Positions 36,880 through 46,496 of a stretch of 64,000 nucleotides of DNA are shown piece by piece. A program made the translations under genes and the position numbers. Source of the stretch: Thalassoroseus pseudoceratinae (lineage in GTDB: Bacteria > Planctomycetota > Planctomycetia > Planctomycetales > Planctomycetaceae); assembly GCF_011634775.1 (NCBI RefSeq), contig NZ_JAALXT010000006.1, positions 189,001-253,000 on the forward strand, read 5' to 3'. The stretch's first letter is position 1. Each line of letters starts with the position of its first letter. The notes under the pieces were generated by a model. It was given only the letters and a program-made list of their open reading frames with translations, made no database searches and had not been told where the DNA came from.

Positions 36880-39800
36880 TCAATCGGCGGTATCCATTGT
36901 GGGCAGTTTGTAGCGGGTGAAGATGGTGTTGCTACGTTGCACGAGATAGCGACCGTTCGCCGAAATTCGGAGTTGGTAGGTACCGACCTTGGGTTGTTTG
37001 GGCGTGCCGAGGGTTAGCATTTCTTCTTGAAGAGTCATTGACCATACGCGTAACGTATCGTCCCACCCGGTTGAGAGCAGCGAACTGCCGTCGGGCGAGA
37101 AGATGACATCAGTGATGCGTCCGCGATGTCCGTGAAACGTGCGAACGAGCTTGCCCGTCGAGACTTCCCAAACTTTGATTCGGCGATCTTCCGCCCCGGA
37201 GGCAAGATACCGACCGTCGGGGCTGAAGGCTAACGAATTGACCTGTGCCGAATGATAGCCCAGTATTTTCGTTCTCCGGGCCGTTTCGATATCCCACAAT
37301 TCGACATTGTCGAGGCCAACCAACGAGACAGCTAAAATGCCGCTATCAACGGGCGAGAAGGCCAGAGAATTGCAGCGAATCAATGGGCAATCTTCACTTG
37401 GGGCGTACGTTTTTGCGTTGAGCAGAGCGAGTTGCCATTTGGCAGTCAGACCGGCCAACATCGTTCCATCGGCGGAGACACACACAGAATGTAGTTTTCC
37501 CAATTCCGGTGAGAGAGCGTCCCGCCAAAGAAGACAAGGGTTTCTTTGGAACCGTTCCGGCGAGGTGCTTCGCACGCCCGCATCAAAGTGAAGAACCGCC
37601 AAAGCTTGTTCATGTTTCGGCGTGTTTTGCCATTCGATTTTCTTCGGTTCCACCACACTGCGGAGTTCACCCGTGGCTGGATCGTAATGCAGAATGTCTC
37701 CAAAGACCCAAAGCAGCAGCGTCCCGTCTGACATCGGAATGACGTCATCGATCTGCTCTCCTTGAACTTGCGTAAACCGTTGCGGCAGAAGCTCGGCCAC
37801 ATTCCAAACTCGGACGAGCCCGTCTTGACTGGATGTCACGATTTGTCGGCTGTCCGGCGAAAACTCGATCGAGATGACCTCCGTTTGGTGGGCTAAGGTT
37901 TGAGTGGAGAGAGTTTCGGTCGTTGGGGACAACGGGACGCGATTGCTTCCAGGTTTGCCGGTATCGATCGGCCAGAGGGACAGTAAACCGCCCCGATCGG
38001 TGTCCGCTCCCCACCGTCCATCGGGAGAAAACGCGACAGCCTCTACGGGATCACGGTGAGAAGATTCGTACGTTGTGGGATTCGTGCGATCCTTACAGGG
38101 AAGCAGTCGTGTTTTGGATTCCAACGATCCAAAGGCCACCCAATCGTCATTCGGAGAGAATGCCACGGACGTCACACGAGACGGCACGGTGAACGACATC
38201 CGCTGGGTGTTGGTCGTCCGATCCCAGACGGTCATGTGTGCCCCTTGAGCCGCCGCCAACCATTGATCGTTGTGGGACAGTGCAAGTCGGGTGATTATTC
38301 TGTCTCCGGGATTGGGGCCGATCTTTCCCAAAGGTTGTGTTGTCGTGGCATCCCACAACCGAATCCAAGGCTCATCGCCACAGGTGAGCAATGTGCCATC
38401 GGCGGTCCAAGTTGCATCGCAGACCAACCCCGGATGGGCGGGAATCGTTTGCAGCAGTTTCCCGGTCTCGACGTCGTAGATGTAGACGTTCCCATCTTTG
38501 CAGCAGCAAGCGACTGATTCACTCGTGGGGTGAAATTCCAATCCACGCATCGGACGAAGCGAGCCAGGTATCACATGATCCAACTGGAGCGACGGAACCC
38601 GATAAAATCGGACGGTGCCATCTTCACCCGCAGAGGCCAACCAACGACCATCGGGAGAATACTTGGCCGCATAAACGTCGCCAACGTGTCCGGAAAGTTG
38701 CGTGTAGGGAGCGGTGACAATCTCCTGGAGCAACTTCCATTCGTATCCCCGCAAATCGCGTTCTCCCGGTTTGGGTACGCTCAATGCAAGAACCCGCTGG
38801 ACCTCTCGCAAATCTTGTTCGTTGTACGCTCGGCTTGCAGCCTGCATGTTGGCGACGTAAAGCGATTGTTCCAAACGCTGCTTGCGGCTCTCACTTTGCC
38901 CCAGAGCCGTGTTCAAGTCGTTTCGAATGTGAGTCAGTTCGTTATTGGACCTGGCAAGACGACCATTGAGCGAATTGACCATGACGCTATGCAGTACCAG
39001 TCCGATGACGAGCACACCAAGCAACACCGCGACACCGCCAAGACCCAATGCTGCCGAACGGTGTCGCAAACACCACCGCCAACCGCGTTTCCACCAGCGG
39101 TTTGGCTTCGCGAGAATCGGCTCGCTACTCAAAAACCGAGCCAAATCTTCCTCTAACTCATCGGCTGTCTGATAGCGTTGTTGCGGAGATTTTTCTAAAC
39201 ACTTGAGACAAATCGTTTCGAGTTCAGGTGGGATCTTTTTATTGAAACGCCGGGGTGAGATCGGTTCTTGGTAGCGGACTTGCAGTAAGGTGTCGAGGCT
39301 ACTGTCGGACTGAAACGGTGGTCGCCCGACAAGTAGAGCGTAGAGAATTGCTCCCAGGGAGTAGATATCAGACTCCGGTCCCAACTCACTCTTCGCGGTG
39401 TCTCCGCTGGCTTGCTCGGGAGAGATGTAACTGACGGTCCCGACGATCTCGCCCGTGCGGGTCACCTGACTCTCGTCGTCGAACGATCGAGCCAGACCAA
39501 AGTCGGTGATGAGAGGTCTCTTGGATTCATCAAGGAGAATATTGGCGGGCTTGAGGTCCCGATGCAACAACCCTTGTTGGTGGGTGTAGGCCATCACGCG
39601 AGCCGTCTGCATGACGATTTCACAGGCCCGCCGTGGTGGCAACGGCCCCTCATGCAAGACCTCGGCCAGCGTTTGCCCGGGAATATAATCCATCGAATAA
39701 TAGAGGAGTCCCTGCTCCTCACCGATCTGATGGATGGAGACAATCTGCGAGTGATTTAACTTGGAAGCCAACTTCGCTTCACTACGAAAACGCCGAACCG

Positions 39801-40215
39801 CAATGGGATTCGCGAACTGACCGTCGGCAATCACTTTGACAGCGACCACCCGGTCTAAGCCCAGTTGCCGAGCTTTGTAGACGACTCCCATCCCTCCCCG
39901 ACCAATTTGTTGCAGAAGGATATAGTCGCCCAGAATTCGAGAAATTCCGGCTCCGGGGCCATTTTGGAACGGCTTGGTCTTCTCATACGCATTGACAGAA
40001 GATGCCGCTTCAGGGAATTCCGGATTTGTTTCGGCGAGAACTTGCACATATTGTTCGGTCTGCAGACATTCTCGCAATTCGTCGGCGTAATCGGCATGAG
40101 CTTTGAAGAACTCGTCCAAATCGGGTGTGGTGCCGGCATCGACCTGTTCGAGATACTCTTCTAGTGCCCGTTCGACCGCTGATGTTGGGTCAAGATCGGC
40201 TTCCTCATGGAGCAT
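36880..40215 (-). CDS. Membrane Ser/Thr protein kinase with WD40 repeats
   Basis: An 1111-residue Hanks-type kinase anchored in the membrane. A poorly conserved N-terminus (1-95) leads into the kinase domain (about 97-365), with P-loop GRGGMG at 105-110, Lys127, catalytic HRD at 218-220 and DFG at 238-240, so it should be active. A transmembrane helix at about 388-410, a coiled coil (415-450) and a large WD40 region (about 500-1105) follow, with typical blades such as FSPDGRYLASGAEDRRIKVWEVSTGKLV. Its start lies inside the end of the sigma-factor gene (11-nt overlap), a strong sign of coupling. Substrates are unknown. Confidence 0.93.
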   Translation of the reverse strand: MLHEEADLDPTSAVERALEEYLEQVDAGTTPDLDEFFKAHADYADELRECLQTEQYVQVLAETNPEFPEAASSVNAYEKTKPFQNGPGAGISRILGDYILLQQIGRGGMGVVYKARQLGLDRVVAVKVIADGQFANPIAVRRFRSEAKLASKLNHSQIVSIHQIGEEQGLLYYSMDYIPGQTLAEVLHEGPLPPRRACEIVMQTARVMAYTHQQGLLHRDLKPANILLDESKRPLITDFGLARSFDDESQVTRTGEIVGTVSYISPEQASGDTAKSELGPESDIYSLGAILYALLVGRPPFQSDSSLDTLLQVRYQEPISPRRFNKKIPPELETICLKCLEKSPQQRYQTADELEEDLARFLSSEPILAKPNRWWKRGWRWCLRHRSAALGLGGVAVLLGVLVIGLVLHSVMVNSLNGRLARSNNELTHIRNDLNTALGQSESRKQRLEQSLYVANMQAASRAYNEQDLREVQRVLALSVPKPGERDLRGYEWKLLQEIVTAPYTQLSGHVGDVYAAKYSPDGRWLASAGEDGTVRFYRVPSLQLDHVIPGSLRPMRGLEFHPTSESVACCCKDGNVYIYDVETGKLLQTIPAHPGLVCDATWTADGTLLTCGDEPWIRLWDATTTQPLGKIGPNPGDRIITRLALSHNDQWLAAAQGAHMTVWDRTTNTQRMSFTVPSRVTSVAFSPNDDWVAFGSLESKTRLLPCKDRTNPTTYESSHRDPVEAVAFSPDGRWGADTDRGGLLSLWPIDTGKPGSNRVPLSPTTETLSTQTLAHQTEVISIEFSPDSRQIVTSSQDGLVRVWNVAELLPQRFTQVQGEQIDDVIPMSDGTLLLWVFGDILHYDPATGELRSVVEPKKIEWQNTPKHEQALAVLHFDAGVRSTSPERFQRNPCLLWRDALSPELGKLHSVCVSADGTMLAGLTAKWQLALLNAKTYAPSEDCPLIRCNSLAFSPVDSGILAVSLVGLDNVELWDIETARRTKILGYHSAQVNSLAFSPDGRYLASGAEDRRIKVWEVSTGKLVRTFHGHRGRITDVIFSPDGSSLLSTGWDDTLRVWSMTLQEEMLTLGTPKQPKVGTYQLRISANGRYLVQRSNTIFTRYKLPTMDTAD

Positions 40216-40846
40216 CGGTGTCGGTTTCCTTCCTGAGACCTGGACGGAGTCGTTGAAGGGATTGATGCAACAAACGAGTCACATCACTCTTCGAAACCTC
40301 CATGATTGACGCAATCTCTGCGAGAGATGCCCTCTGCCAATACCGAAGTTCCAGCACACGACGCTGGCGATCATCAAGCTCCACCGACATCGCGGCCAAA
40401 CACTGCTGTAATTCCGCTTGGATGACTCGTTGACTGGGCGACAAGTCATCCGCTGTCACATGATATCTTCCGTCTTGAACGGGGGCCTTCAAAGATTGTT
40501 CGTTTTTGATCCCTCGCTTCTTGGCATCGACGTGGCGTGTGAGGCACTTCGCAACACTCTGGTTTAAGACACGATTCAGCCAGGCTTGCCATTCCTCCGC
40601 GGAACAGTCTCGAAAACTTGCAAAATCTCGATTGGCTTCGAGCAAAACCTCTTGGATCAAATCCGAATCATCGAATTCAGCCTGCACCCCAGACGGAAAC
40701 TTGTTCTCCGCCTTTTCACGAATTGCCTCCCGCGAGGACGCGATGAGAACATCTAATGCCTCCCGGTCTCCAGAGCGAGCCAATTCAATTAACTCGTTCA
40801 ATTCCTCAGTACAACGGTTTGGTTCAATAGAACTAGGCGTATCCAT
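40205..40846 (-). CDS. ECF-like RNA polymerase sigma factor (planctomycete type)
   Basis: A 213-residue sigma factor with region 2 (DLIQEVLLEANRDFASF, about 62-78) and region 4 (QRRVLELRYWQRASLAEIASIMEVSKSDVTRLLHQSLQRLR, split over about 160-200), and no region 3. Planctomycetes have sigma groups encoded next to Ser/Thr kinases, and this is such a pair: the downstream kinase start overlaps this gene by 11 nt. No anti-sigma factor is visible, so the kinase may take that control role; this is inference. The ATG at 40846 is the only good start. Confidence 0.92.
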   Translation of the reverse strand: MDTPSSIEPNRCTEELNELIELARSGDREALDVLIASSREAIREKAENKFPSGVQAEFDDSDLIQEVLLEANRDFASFRDCSAEEWQAWLNRVLNQSVAKCLTRHVDAKKRGIKNEQSLKAPVQDGRYHVTADDLSPSQRVIQAELQQCLAAMSVELDDRQRRVLELRYWQRASLAEIASIMEVSKSDVTRLLHQSLQRLRPGLRKETDTDAP

Positions 40847-41190
40847 TAATCAAATGGGCCAAGAATTCTTCGAGAAGTCTGACAGTTTCCAATATAAGAT
40901 CGCGCTTAGTACAAAGATACACAAAAACACCAACCAGCGGACGGCAAATTTTCGGAAATGACACATAATCACATTTGCTGATCCGTCATAAAATCAGCGT
41001 TGACCATGCCGAGAGCCGGTCATCCCTTGGAGTCTCGCCTGAGTTCACTTCGTCGACGGACCGATCGCATTCAATCCCCGGCGCACCGCGAAACCGTTTA
41101 GCTGAACGGCGGATGCGTGGGCGTTTTGGCCAGTCGAACCATCCGCAGCAATTTTGCAAACGGATTCTGATTGCCAAAGCGAGATATCGA
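40847..41190. other. Divergent intergenic region, sigma factor and GT-like gene
   Basis: The first 130 nt after the sigma-factor start are AT-rich compared with the rest (40847-40980) and probably hold its promoter. No gene or RNA is supported; an open frame from 40975 is judged an upstream extension of the next gene. Confidence 0.5.
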
Positions 41191-42096
41191 ATGACGAAAC
41201 CTCGGAAATTAGGTGTGGTAACGTGTCATTTTAACCCGTGTCGATATACCCGACCGGTCCAAAACTATATTCGTTTCGCGGCGGGTATCGCAGCCTCGCA
41301 GCTTGAACTTTATACCGTCGAGTTAGCATTCGATGACGAACCGTTCCAACTCTGCGAGCACGTTGCCCCTGATCGGCATTTGAGGTATCGGGTCTCGTCG
41401 AAATACGGTGTGCTCTGGCAGAAAGAGCGTTTGCTCAACCTGGGACTGGCAGCTTTGCCGGACTGTTACGATGCGGTGGCATGGATTGATGCGGATTTAC
41501 TTTTCGCCAATCAGAACTGGCCGGAAATCGCATTGCAGAAGCTCTCGGAAACGCCAGTCGTCCAGTTATTCAGCCGTGTAATGGACACCGACGCCACCGG
41601 CCAGCTCATTGCTCCGCCACGAAGTGGGATCGGTCATGTTCTCGGAACGCCCGCTCTCAAAGGGCAATACGGTCGGCCGGGCGGTGCTTGGGCAGCTTGG
41701 CGGGAGACGATCGTCGATGGACTTTACGATCGACACGTCCTGGGCGGCGGTGATTCCATCATGGTGCATGCGTGGCAAGGGAAAGTGCAGCAGGCCCAAA
41801 GCTACGCGGGACTGAAAAGCAACTGGCTGAATGAGTACGCCGCCCGGCAGACGCCTCGTGTTCAAGGCCGAATCGGTTACGTTCCCGGCGACGCGGTCCA
41901 TCTTTATCACGGCACTCGTGCACGCCGCCGTTATGTCGATCGCTATCAGATTCTTCGCCGTGGCGGATACGATCCCGCGACCGACATCACCGATGACAAC
42001 GGTCCGCTCACATGGTCCGAGTTCGCTCAAGAACGCAAACCAAAGATGATCGCCGAAGTCGCCCGCTATTTTGCCACACGGCAGGAAGACAGCTAA
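41191..42096 (+). CDS. Putative glycosyltransferase-like protein (GT-A fold)
   Basis: A 301-residue protein. The N-terminal pattern GVVTCHFNP, then CYDAVAWIDADLLFAN with a DxD at Asp100-Ala-Asp102, and the later HVLGGGDSIMVHAW resemble nucleotide-sugar-dependent GT-A glycosyltransferases, though no named family is recognised. GDAVHLYHGTRARRRYVDRY near the end suggests a phosphate- or acceptor-binding site. The ATG at 41191 is preferred over 40975 because the conserved region starts right after it. It is followed by a tRNA gene on the other strand. Sugar donor and acceptor are unknown. Confidence 0.68.
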   Translation: MTKPRKLGVVTCHFNPCRYTRPVQNYIRFAAGIAASQLELYTVELAFDDEPFQLCEHVAPDRHLRYRVSSKYGVLWQKERLLNLGLAALPDCYDAVAWIDADLLFANQNWPEIALQKLSETPVVQLFSRVMDTDATGQLIAPPRSGIGHVLGTPALKGQYGRPGGAWAAWRETIVDGLYDRHVLGGGDSIMVHAWQGKVQQAQSYAGLKSNWLNEYAARQTPRVQGRIGYVPGDAVHLYHGTRARRRYVDRYQILRRGGYDPATDITDDNGPLTWSEFAQERKPKMIAEVARYFATRQEDS

Positions 42097-42142
42097 ACCT
42101 AGGCGATGGAGTGCCGATGGTCAGGTGGAAGAAGTGGTGCAA

Positions 42143-42213
42143 AGCGGGTGAAGGGAATCGAACCCTCACATTTGGCTTGGGAAGCCAACGCTCTACCATT
42201 GAGCTACACCCGC
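42143..42213 (-). tRNA. tRNA-Gly (anticodon CCC)
   Basis: A 71-nt tRNA on the minus strand. Acceptor stem GCGGGTG/CACCCGC, D arm GCTC-GAGC, anticodon arm TTGGC-TTCCCAA-GCCAA giving CCC, and T arm GAGGG-TTCGATT-CCCTT all pair. The discriminator is T, as expected for glycine. CCA is not encoded. Confidence 0.95.
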
Positions 42214-42395
42214 AAGTGGTTTTCTTTTGGTGTACGCTATCGCGGTGGGTCGGCTTCGTCAAGTTTTGGCCTCTGCGAATCTTACAGGCTTGAATCTGGA
42301 TACACGTTGCCCGCATGATGCGGTTCGAATATTCAGTCGCTACCACTCGGTGATGGACTCTCTTGCGTCTTGTGCTCAGACGATTCGGATGGTGA

Positions 42396-44885
42396 ATGAT
42401 GAACCGAATTTTTGCGTTATTGATCCTTTGCGTTTTCAATGCAGTCAGCACGGTTTCGGCTGCGGACCTGCAAGTGGAAGCGGACTTGCTCGTCGTGGGA
42501 GGAACGGAATCCGGGTGTGCGGCGGCCGTGCAGGCGGCTCGGATGGGCGTGAAACGGATCGTGTTGGTCAACGATATCGAATGGCTCGGCGGCCAGTTCA
42601 GTGCCGAGGCATTGGGAGCGATCGACGAAAACCGGGCTCACGGATACAACGGTTCTGTGCCAATTCCTCGTTCCGGAATCTTCCGCGATGTGATCGACGC
42701 CATCGAAGACAAGAATGCCGAACTCTACGGGGGTATCCGTCGCCCTGGCAACACCCGCGTTATCACCACTAGCCGACCGATTGTCTCCGAACAGGTCTTT
42801 CGGGAGTTACTCAGCCCTTATGAGACCACCAAACAGATCCAACGGTTCTCCGATTACCAAGTTGTGTCTGTCCTGACGAAGGATCGACGCGTGCACGGTG
42901 TCGAGTTCGTATCGACTCAGGATCAATCGCGACTCACGGTGCGGGCCAAGATGACCATCGACGCAAGCGATTGGGGCGATGTCATCCAAAAATCGGGAGC
43001 CGCTTGGGATGCGGGTCTGGATGCGAAATCCGAATTCAACGAACCGAGTGCCCCGGAGTCCGGCGAGCCCGCAACCGATCTCAACCCGATCACGTGGTGC
43101 ATGATTCTTGAACAGCAACCCGAAGAAACGTTGCTACCGAAACCAGACGGGTACGATCCGCGATATTTCACCGGGCGATGGGGTTGGATTGACGAAAAAT
43201 TTGCCTACACCACGCGACGTCTCGTCGATGGACAGGGATTCGCCGAGATCAATCATCCGGATGTCTTGCTCATCAACACGCCACCGATCGATTACCCGCT
43301 GGATGTGTACCCCAAAGATGTCGCAACAGCTCTGGAAGCCACGGAAGCGGGAGCATCGAAGAAAAACATTGTCGCAATGACGGCCGAGCAACGAGAGATC
43401 GTCTTTCAGGATGCCCGGCGTCACTCGTTGAAGTTCCTCTACCATCTCCAACAACGCTTTCCCAAGTTTCGCAAGATGGCACTGAGCCGAGAATTCGGCA
43501 CACCCGACCATTTGCCACCGAAACCGTACATCCGTGAGAGTCTGAGATTGGTGGCCGAACACATTTTGCATGAGTCGGAAGTCCTTGGTTTCGGTAGCCG
43601 ATCGAATTACGCCACCACCATGTTCCCCGATGCGGTCTTCTCTTGGCAGTTCGAGTTGGACTTCCACCCCACCCAGCGATCGTGGACCACGAAACTCGCA
43701 GACGCCGGTCCTTGGGAAGCCGCGTTCCGGGGGAATCGTCGGTTCGGCCGGGGTGGTACGGGGCGGTGTGTGTTTCCGCTACGGGCACTTGTTCCCAAAG
43801 ATCGAAAAGGATTGCTCGCGGCCCAGAAAAACCTGGGCTACACAAGCATCGTAAGTTCATCATGTCGCCTGCACGACCAATCGATCCATGCTGGTCAAGC
43901 GAGTGGAGCGGTTGCGGCCGTGAGCTTGCGACATGACACTGATCCCATTGATATCGCATTTGATCAAGCAATCCTCGCAGATGTTTGGCAGGGATTGTTG
44001 AATCCGCCGTCTGGCGCACCATTGGCAATTTGGCCCTTTGCGGATGTTGACCCGTTCGACAACGATTTCGTTTCTATTCAACAGCTCGCATTGCGACGGT
44101 TATTGCCAATCGGACCATCGGACACGGCATTTCATCCCGATGAAGCTGCAACAGCCGAGTGGATCGCCGATTTGCTGAACACCGTTCGCGACGCGGGATA
44201 TCAACCGCCACGGATCGTGATCACAAAAACCGAAAAACGTCGTACGATCGCCGCTCAAGTTTGGAAGGCCATCCAAACCCAGCCGATCCCCAAACGCACT
44301 TGGGTGGCAAAAAACGATGCCGACGGCGATGGTTTGCCAGATGCGAGTGACGCCCTGCCATTCACGCCTGGCGAAGTTTCCTGGAAACTCGACCCCGCCA
44401 GCGATGGCCTCCCCGATCAACAACCGCCCTACCCGGATGGCACGTTCGCCTTCAACTTCACTGCGGCCAATGGTCCGCAGGTTGCGAGTTTCCAAAAGGA
44501 TGTCGGTGGTCGCTTCTCGACGGACACAGGTTTCGGTTGGCAACGCGATCTAACCAAAAACACGCGGCTGCGTAATGTGGCTAGCGAGCCAATTCGAGAC
44601 GGTTTTGTTTTCACTCGGACACAAGATGTTTGGGAGTGCATTGTGCCGAATGGAACTTACACCGTCCGCGTCTGTGTGGGAGATTCCGGGCATGAACAAC
44701 ATGGGCAACATCTGTCGATCGAAAACCAACTGGTTGCGAAAGCAATCGACACCGATGCCGGTTGGTTTCGTGAGTTCACGAAAAACGTCACCGTCGACGA
44801 TGGTCGATTGACGGTGACGCTCGGCATTCCTCAAGGTGGCTCAAACACGTGCGTCAACTGGATCGTTGTCGAACCAGCGGACTAA
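42396..44885 (+). CDS. Secreted FAD-dependent oxidoreductase with C-terminal binding domain
   Basis: An 829-residue exported protein. After a signal peptide (cut near SAA at 22-23) comes a FAD_oxidored-type domain with a dinucleotide motif VVGGTESGCAAA and WLGGQFSAEALGA, seen in proteins often annotated as xanthan-lyase-like. The last 190 residues begin with a TSP3-like Asp repeat (NDADGDGLPDASDALP) and end in a beta-sandwich of the malectin/carbohydrate-binding sort (NGTYTVRVCVGD, CVNWIVVEP). The catalytic reaction is unknown. It converges with a row of three sulfatase genes on the opposite strand, suggesting polysaccharide use. A second ATG three nt downstream may also be used. Confidence 0.85.
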   Translation: MMNRIFALLILCVFNAVSTVSAADLQVEADLLVVGGTESGCAAAVQAARMGVKRIVLVNDIEWLGGQFSAEALGAIDENRAHGYNGSVPIPRSGIFRDVIDAIEDKNAELYGGIRRPGNTRVITTSRPIVSEQVFRELLSPYETTKQIQRFSDYQVVSVLTKDRRVHGVEFVSTQDQSRLTVRAKMTIDASDWGDVIQKSGAAWDAGLDAKSEFNEPSAPESGEPATDLNPITWCMILEQQPEETLLPKPDGYDPRYFTGRWGWIDEKFAYTTRRLVDGQGFAEINHPDVLLINTPPIDYPLDVYPKDVATALEATEAGASKKNIVAMTAEQREIVFQDARRHSLKFLYHLQQRFPKFRKMALSREFGTPDHLPPKPYIRESLRLVAEHILHESEVLGFGSRSNYATTMFPDAVFSWQFELDFHPTQRSWTTKLADAGPWEAAFRGNRRFGRGGTGRCVFPLRALVPKDRKGLLAAQKNLGYTSIVSSSCRLHDQSIHAGQASGAVAAVSLRHDTDPIDIAFDQAILADVWQGLLNPPSGAPLAIWPFADVDPFDNDFVSIQQLALRRLLPIGPSDTAFHPDEAATAEWIADLLNTVRDAGYQPPRIVITKTEKRRTIAAQVWKAIQTQPIPKRTWVAKNDADGDGLPDASDALPFTPGEVSWKLDPASDGLPDQQPPYPDGTFAFNFTAANGPQVASFQKDVGGRFSTDTGFGWQRDLTKNTRLRNVASEPIRDGFVFTRTQDVWECIVPNGTYTVRVCVGDSGHEQHGQHLSIENQLVAKAIDTDAGWFREFTKNVTVDDGRLTVTLGIPQGGSNTCVNWIVVEPAD

Positions 44886-44891
44886 ACAAAA

Positions 44892-46427
44892 CTACGGCAT
44901 CTTCGGTTTGAGAGGCTCTGTTCCGTCCATCGTTGCCACTGGCATTAATGCATCATGGGCATCGAGACTTGCAATGAGTTTTTGCATCATTGCTTTCAGT
45001 TGCTGCGGGCGAGACTCGGCAAGGTTCGTCTGTTCAAAGGGGTCTTTCGCCAAGTTATACAGTTGGTAATGAGAGTCATCAGAGGCTTTCGAGGGACGAT
45101 AGTGGTAAATCACCTTCCAATCGCCATCGCGGTAACAAGTAAAATAGTCGCTACGATGGGGAGAGTGAGGGTAGTGCATCAGGAAGGTTCGCTGACGACT
45201 ATCATCAGATTGCCCAAGCAACAAGGTTTGTAGGCTAGAACCATCGACAGTGTGATTGTTAGGCGTCTTAGTATCTGTCAGTGCAAGAATCGTAGGAAAC
45301 AGATCAATCACAGCCGCGGGTTGAGGTTGCACAACGTCTGCCGGGATTGGTAGACGAGCTTGATTGCGGTTCTTGTCATTCGGTTTTGCCCAAGCCGCGA
45401 TGAAGGGAACTCGCATCCCGCCTTCATAGTGTGACCCTTTCTTGCCCCGAAGCGGAGCGGCACAGGCAACTTCATGCGGACCACCAAGCGGGGCATCACT
45501 ACCATTGTCACCGACAAAGAACACCAATGTGTTCTCTGCCACGCCAAGCGACTCAAAGTGATCCAGCAAATCCCCGAGTGACTTATCCATTCCTTCGATT
45601 AGTGTCGCGAAGGCTTGCGCGTTCGCAGGTTTGCCGGAATCTTTATAGTGATCGGCAAATCGCGGGTCGGAATGAAACGGCGCATGAACTGCATAGTGTG
45701 ACATATAGAGATAAAACGGTTTGTCCGCTTTGACAGCGTCCGTCACTCGCGACTTTGCTTCGATGGTAAGGGCTTCGGTCAAGAATGTCTCCGAACCGTG
45801 ATACTTCTCTAAGTGCGGAACAGCATGATGCGATCGACGTTTCTGGCCATGACCGTAGTTGTTCTCGCCGTAGTAACTTCCTGGTGCTCCAAACGATGCC
45901 CCGGCCACATTCACGTCAAACCCCAAGTTTGCGGGGTCGGCTCCGGCAAAATCGCGCGCGCCGAAGTGCCCTTTGCCAACGTGAATTGTGTGATAGCCGT
46001 TCTTGGCGAGCACACTTGGCAGGGTGACGTCACCAGGTTTTAGACCTTCCCAATTCCACTCCGGTGGCCCAAACGGGCCTTTGTTATTTCGAGTGGGATT
46101 GATCCAATTCGTCACATGGTGCCGAGCCGCGTTCTGCCCGGTCATGATCGAACACCGCGTCGGCGAGCAGACACTCATCGCATAGAAGTTATTGAACCGA
46201 ATCCCCTGCTCCGCCAACCGCTGCATGTTCGGGGTTCGATAGTAGTCGTTTAACGGATATCGTTTCGGTTTGCCATTCTCGTCTGTCAGGAATGGAACAG
46301 AGGTATCCATCACGCCCATATCATCGACGAGAAACACCATCACATTCGGACGCGAATTCTCCTCGGCCGCAAACGATGTTGCTGCCAACAGGACTAGCAA
46401 GCAGTGACTAAATAATAGTGTTCTCAC
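44892..46427 (-). CDS. Secreted sulfatase (CSPTR site)
   Basis: A 511-residue exported sulfatase. GTG at 46427 is preceded by GAGGA at 8-nt spacing and opens a clean signal peptide (RTLLFSHCLLVLLAATSFA), so it is preferred over 46481. The formylglycine site is C87-S-P-T-R, and metal ligands DD and the later DNGS match the arylsulfatase fold. The final 40 residues run past the fold as a short helix-rich tail. It is first of three sulfatase genes when read from the left, but last in transcription order. Confidence 0.92.
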   Translation of the reverse strand: MRTLLFSHCLLVLLAATSFAAEENSRPNVMVFLVDDMGVMDTSVPFLTDENGKPKRYPLNDYYRTPNMQRLAEQGIRFNNFYAMSVCSPTRCSIMTGQNAARHHVTNWINPTRNNKGPFGPPEWNWEGLKPGDVTLPSVLAKNGYHTIHVGKGHFGARDFAGADPANLGFDVNVAGASFGAPGSYYGENNYGHGQKRRSHHAVPHLEKYHGSETFLTEALTIEAKSRVTDAVKADKPFYLYMSHYAVHAPFHSDPRFADHYKDSGKPANAQAFATLIEGMDKSLGDLLDHFESLGVAENTLVFFVGDNGSDAPLGGPHEVACAAPLRGKKGSHYEGGMRVPFIAAWAKPNDKNRNQARLPIPADVVQPQPAAVIDLFPTILALTDTKTPNNHTVDGSSLQTLLLGQSDDSRQRTFLMHYPHSPHRSDYFTCYRDGDWKVIYHYRPSKASDDSHYQLYNLAKDPFEQTNLAESRPQQLKAMMQKLIASLDAHDALMPVATMDGTEPLKPKMP

Positions 46428-46496
46428 GGAATTGTTCCTCGACTGGAATCCGAAGTTTAGAGAATGCAAGTTCACAGCCACACACCACGCTACATT

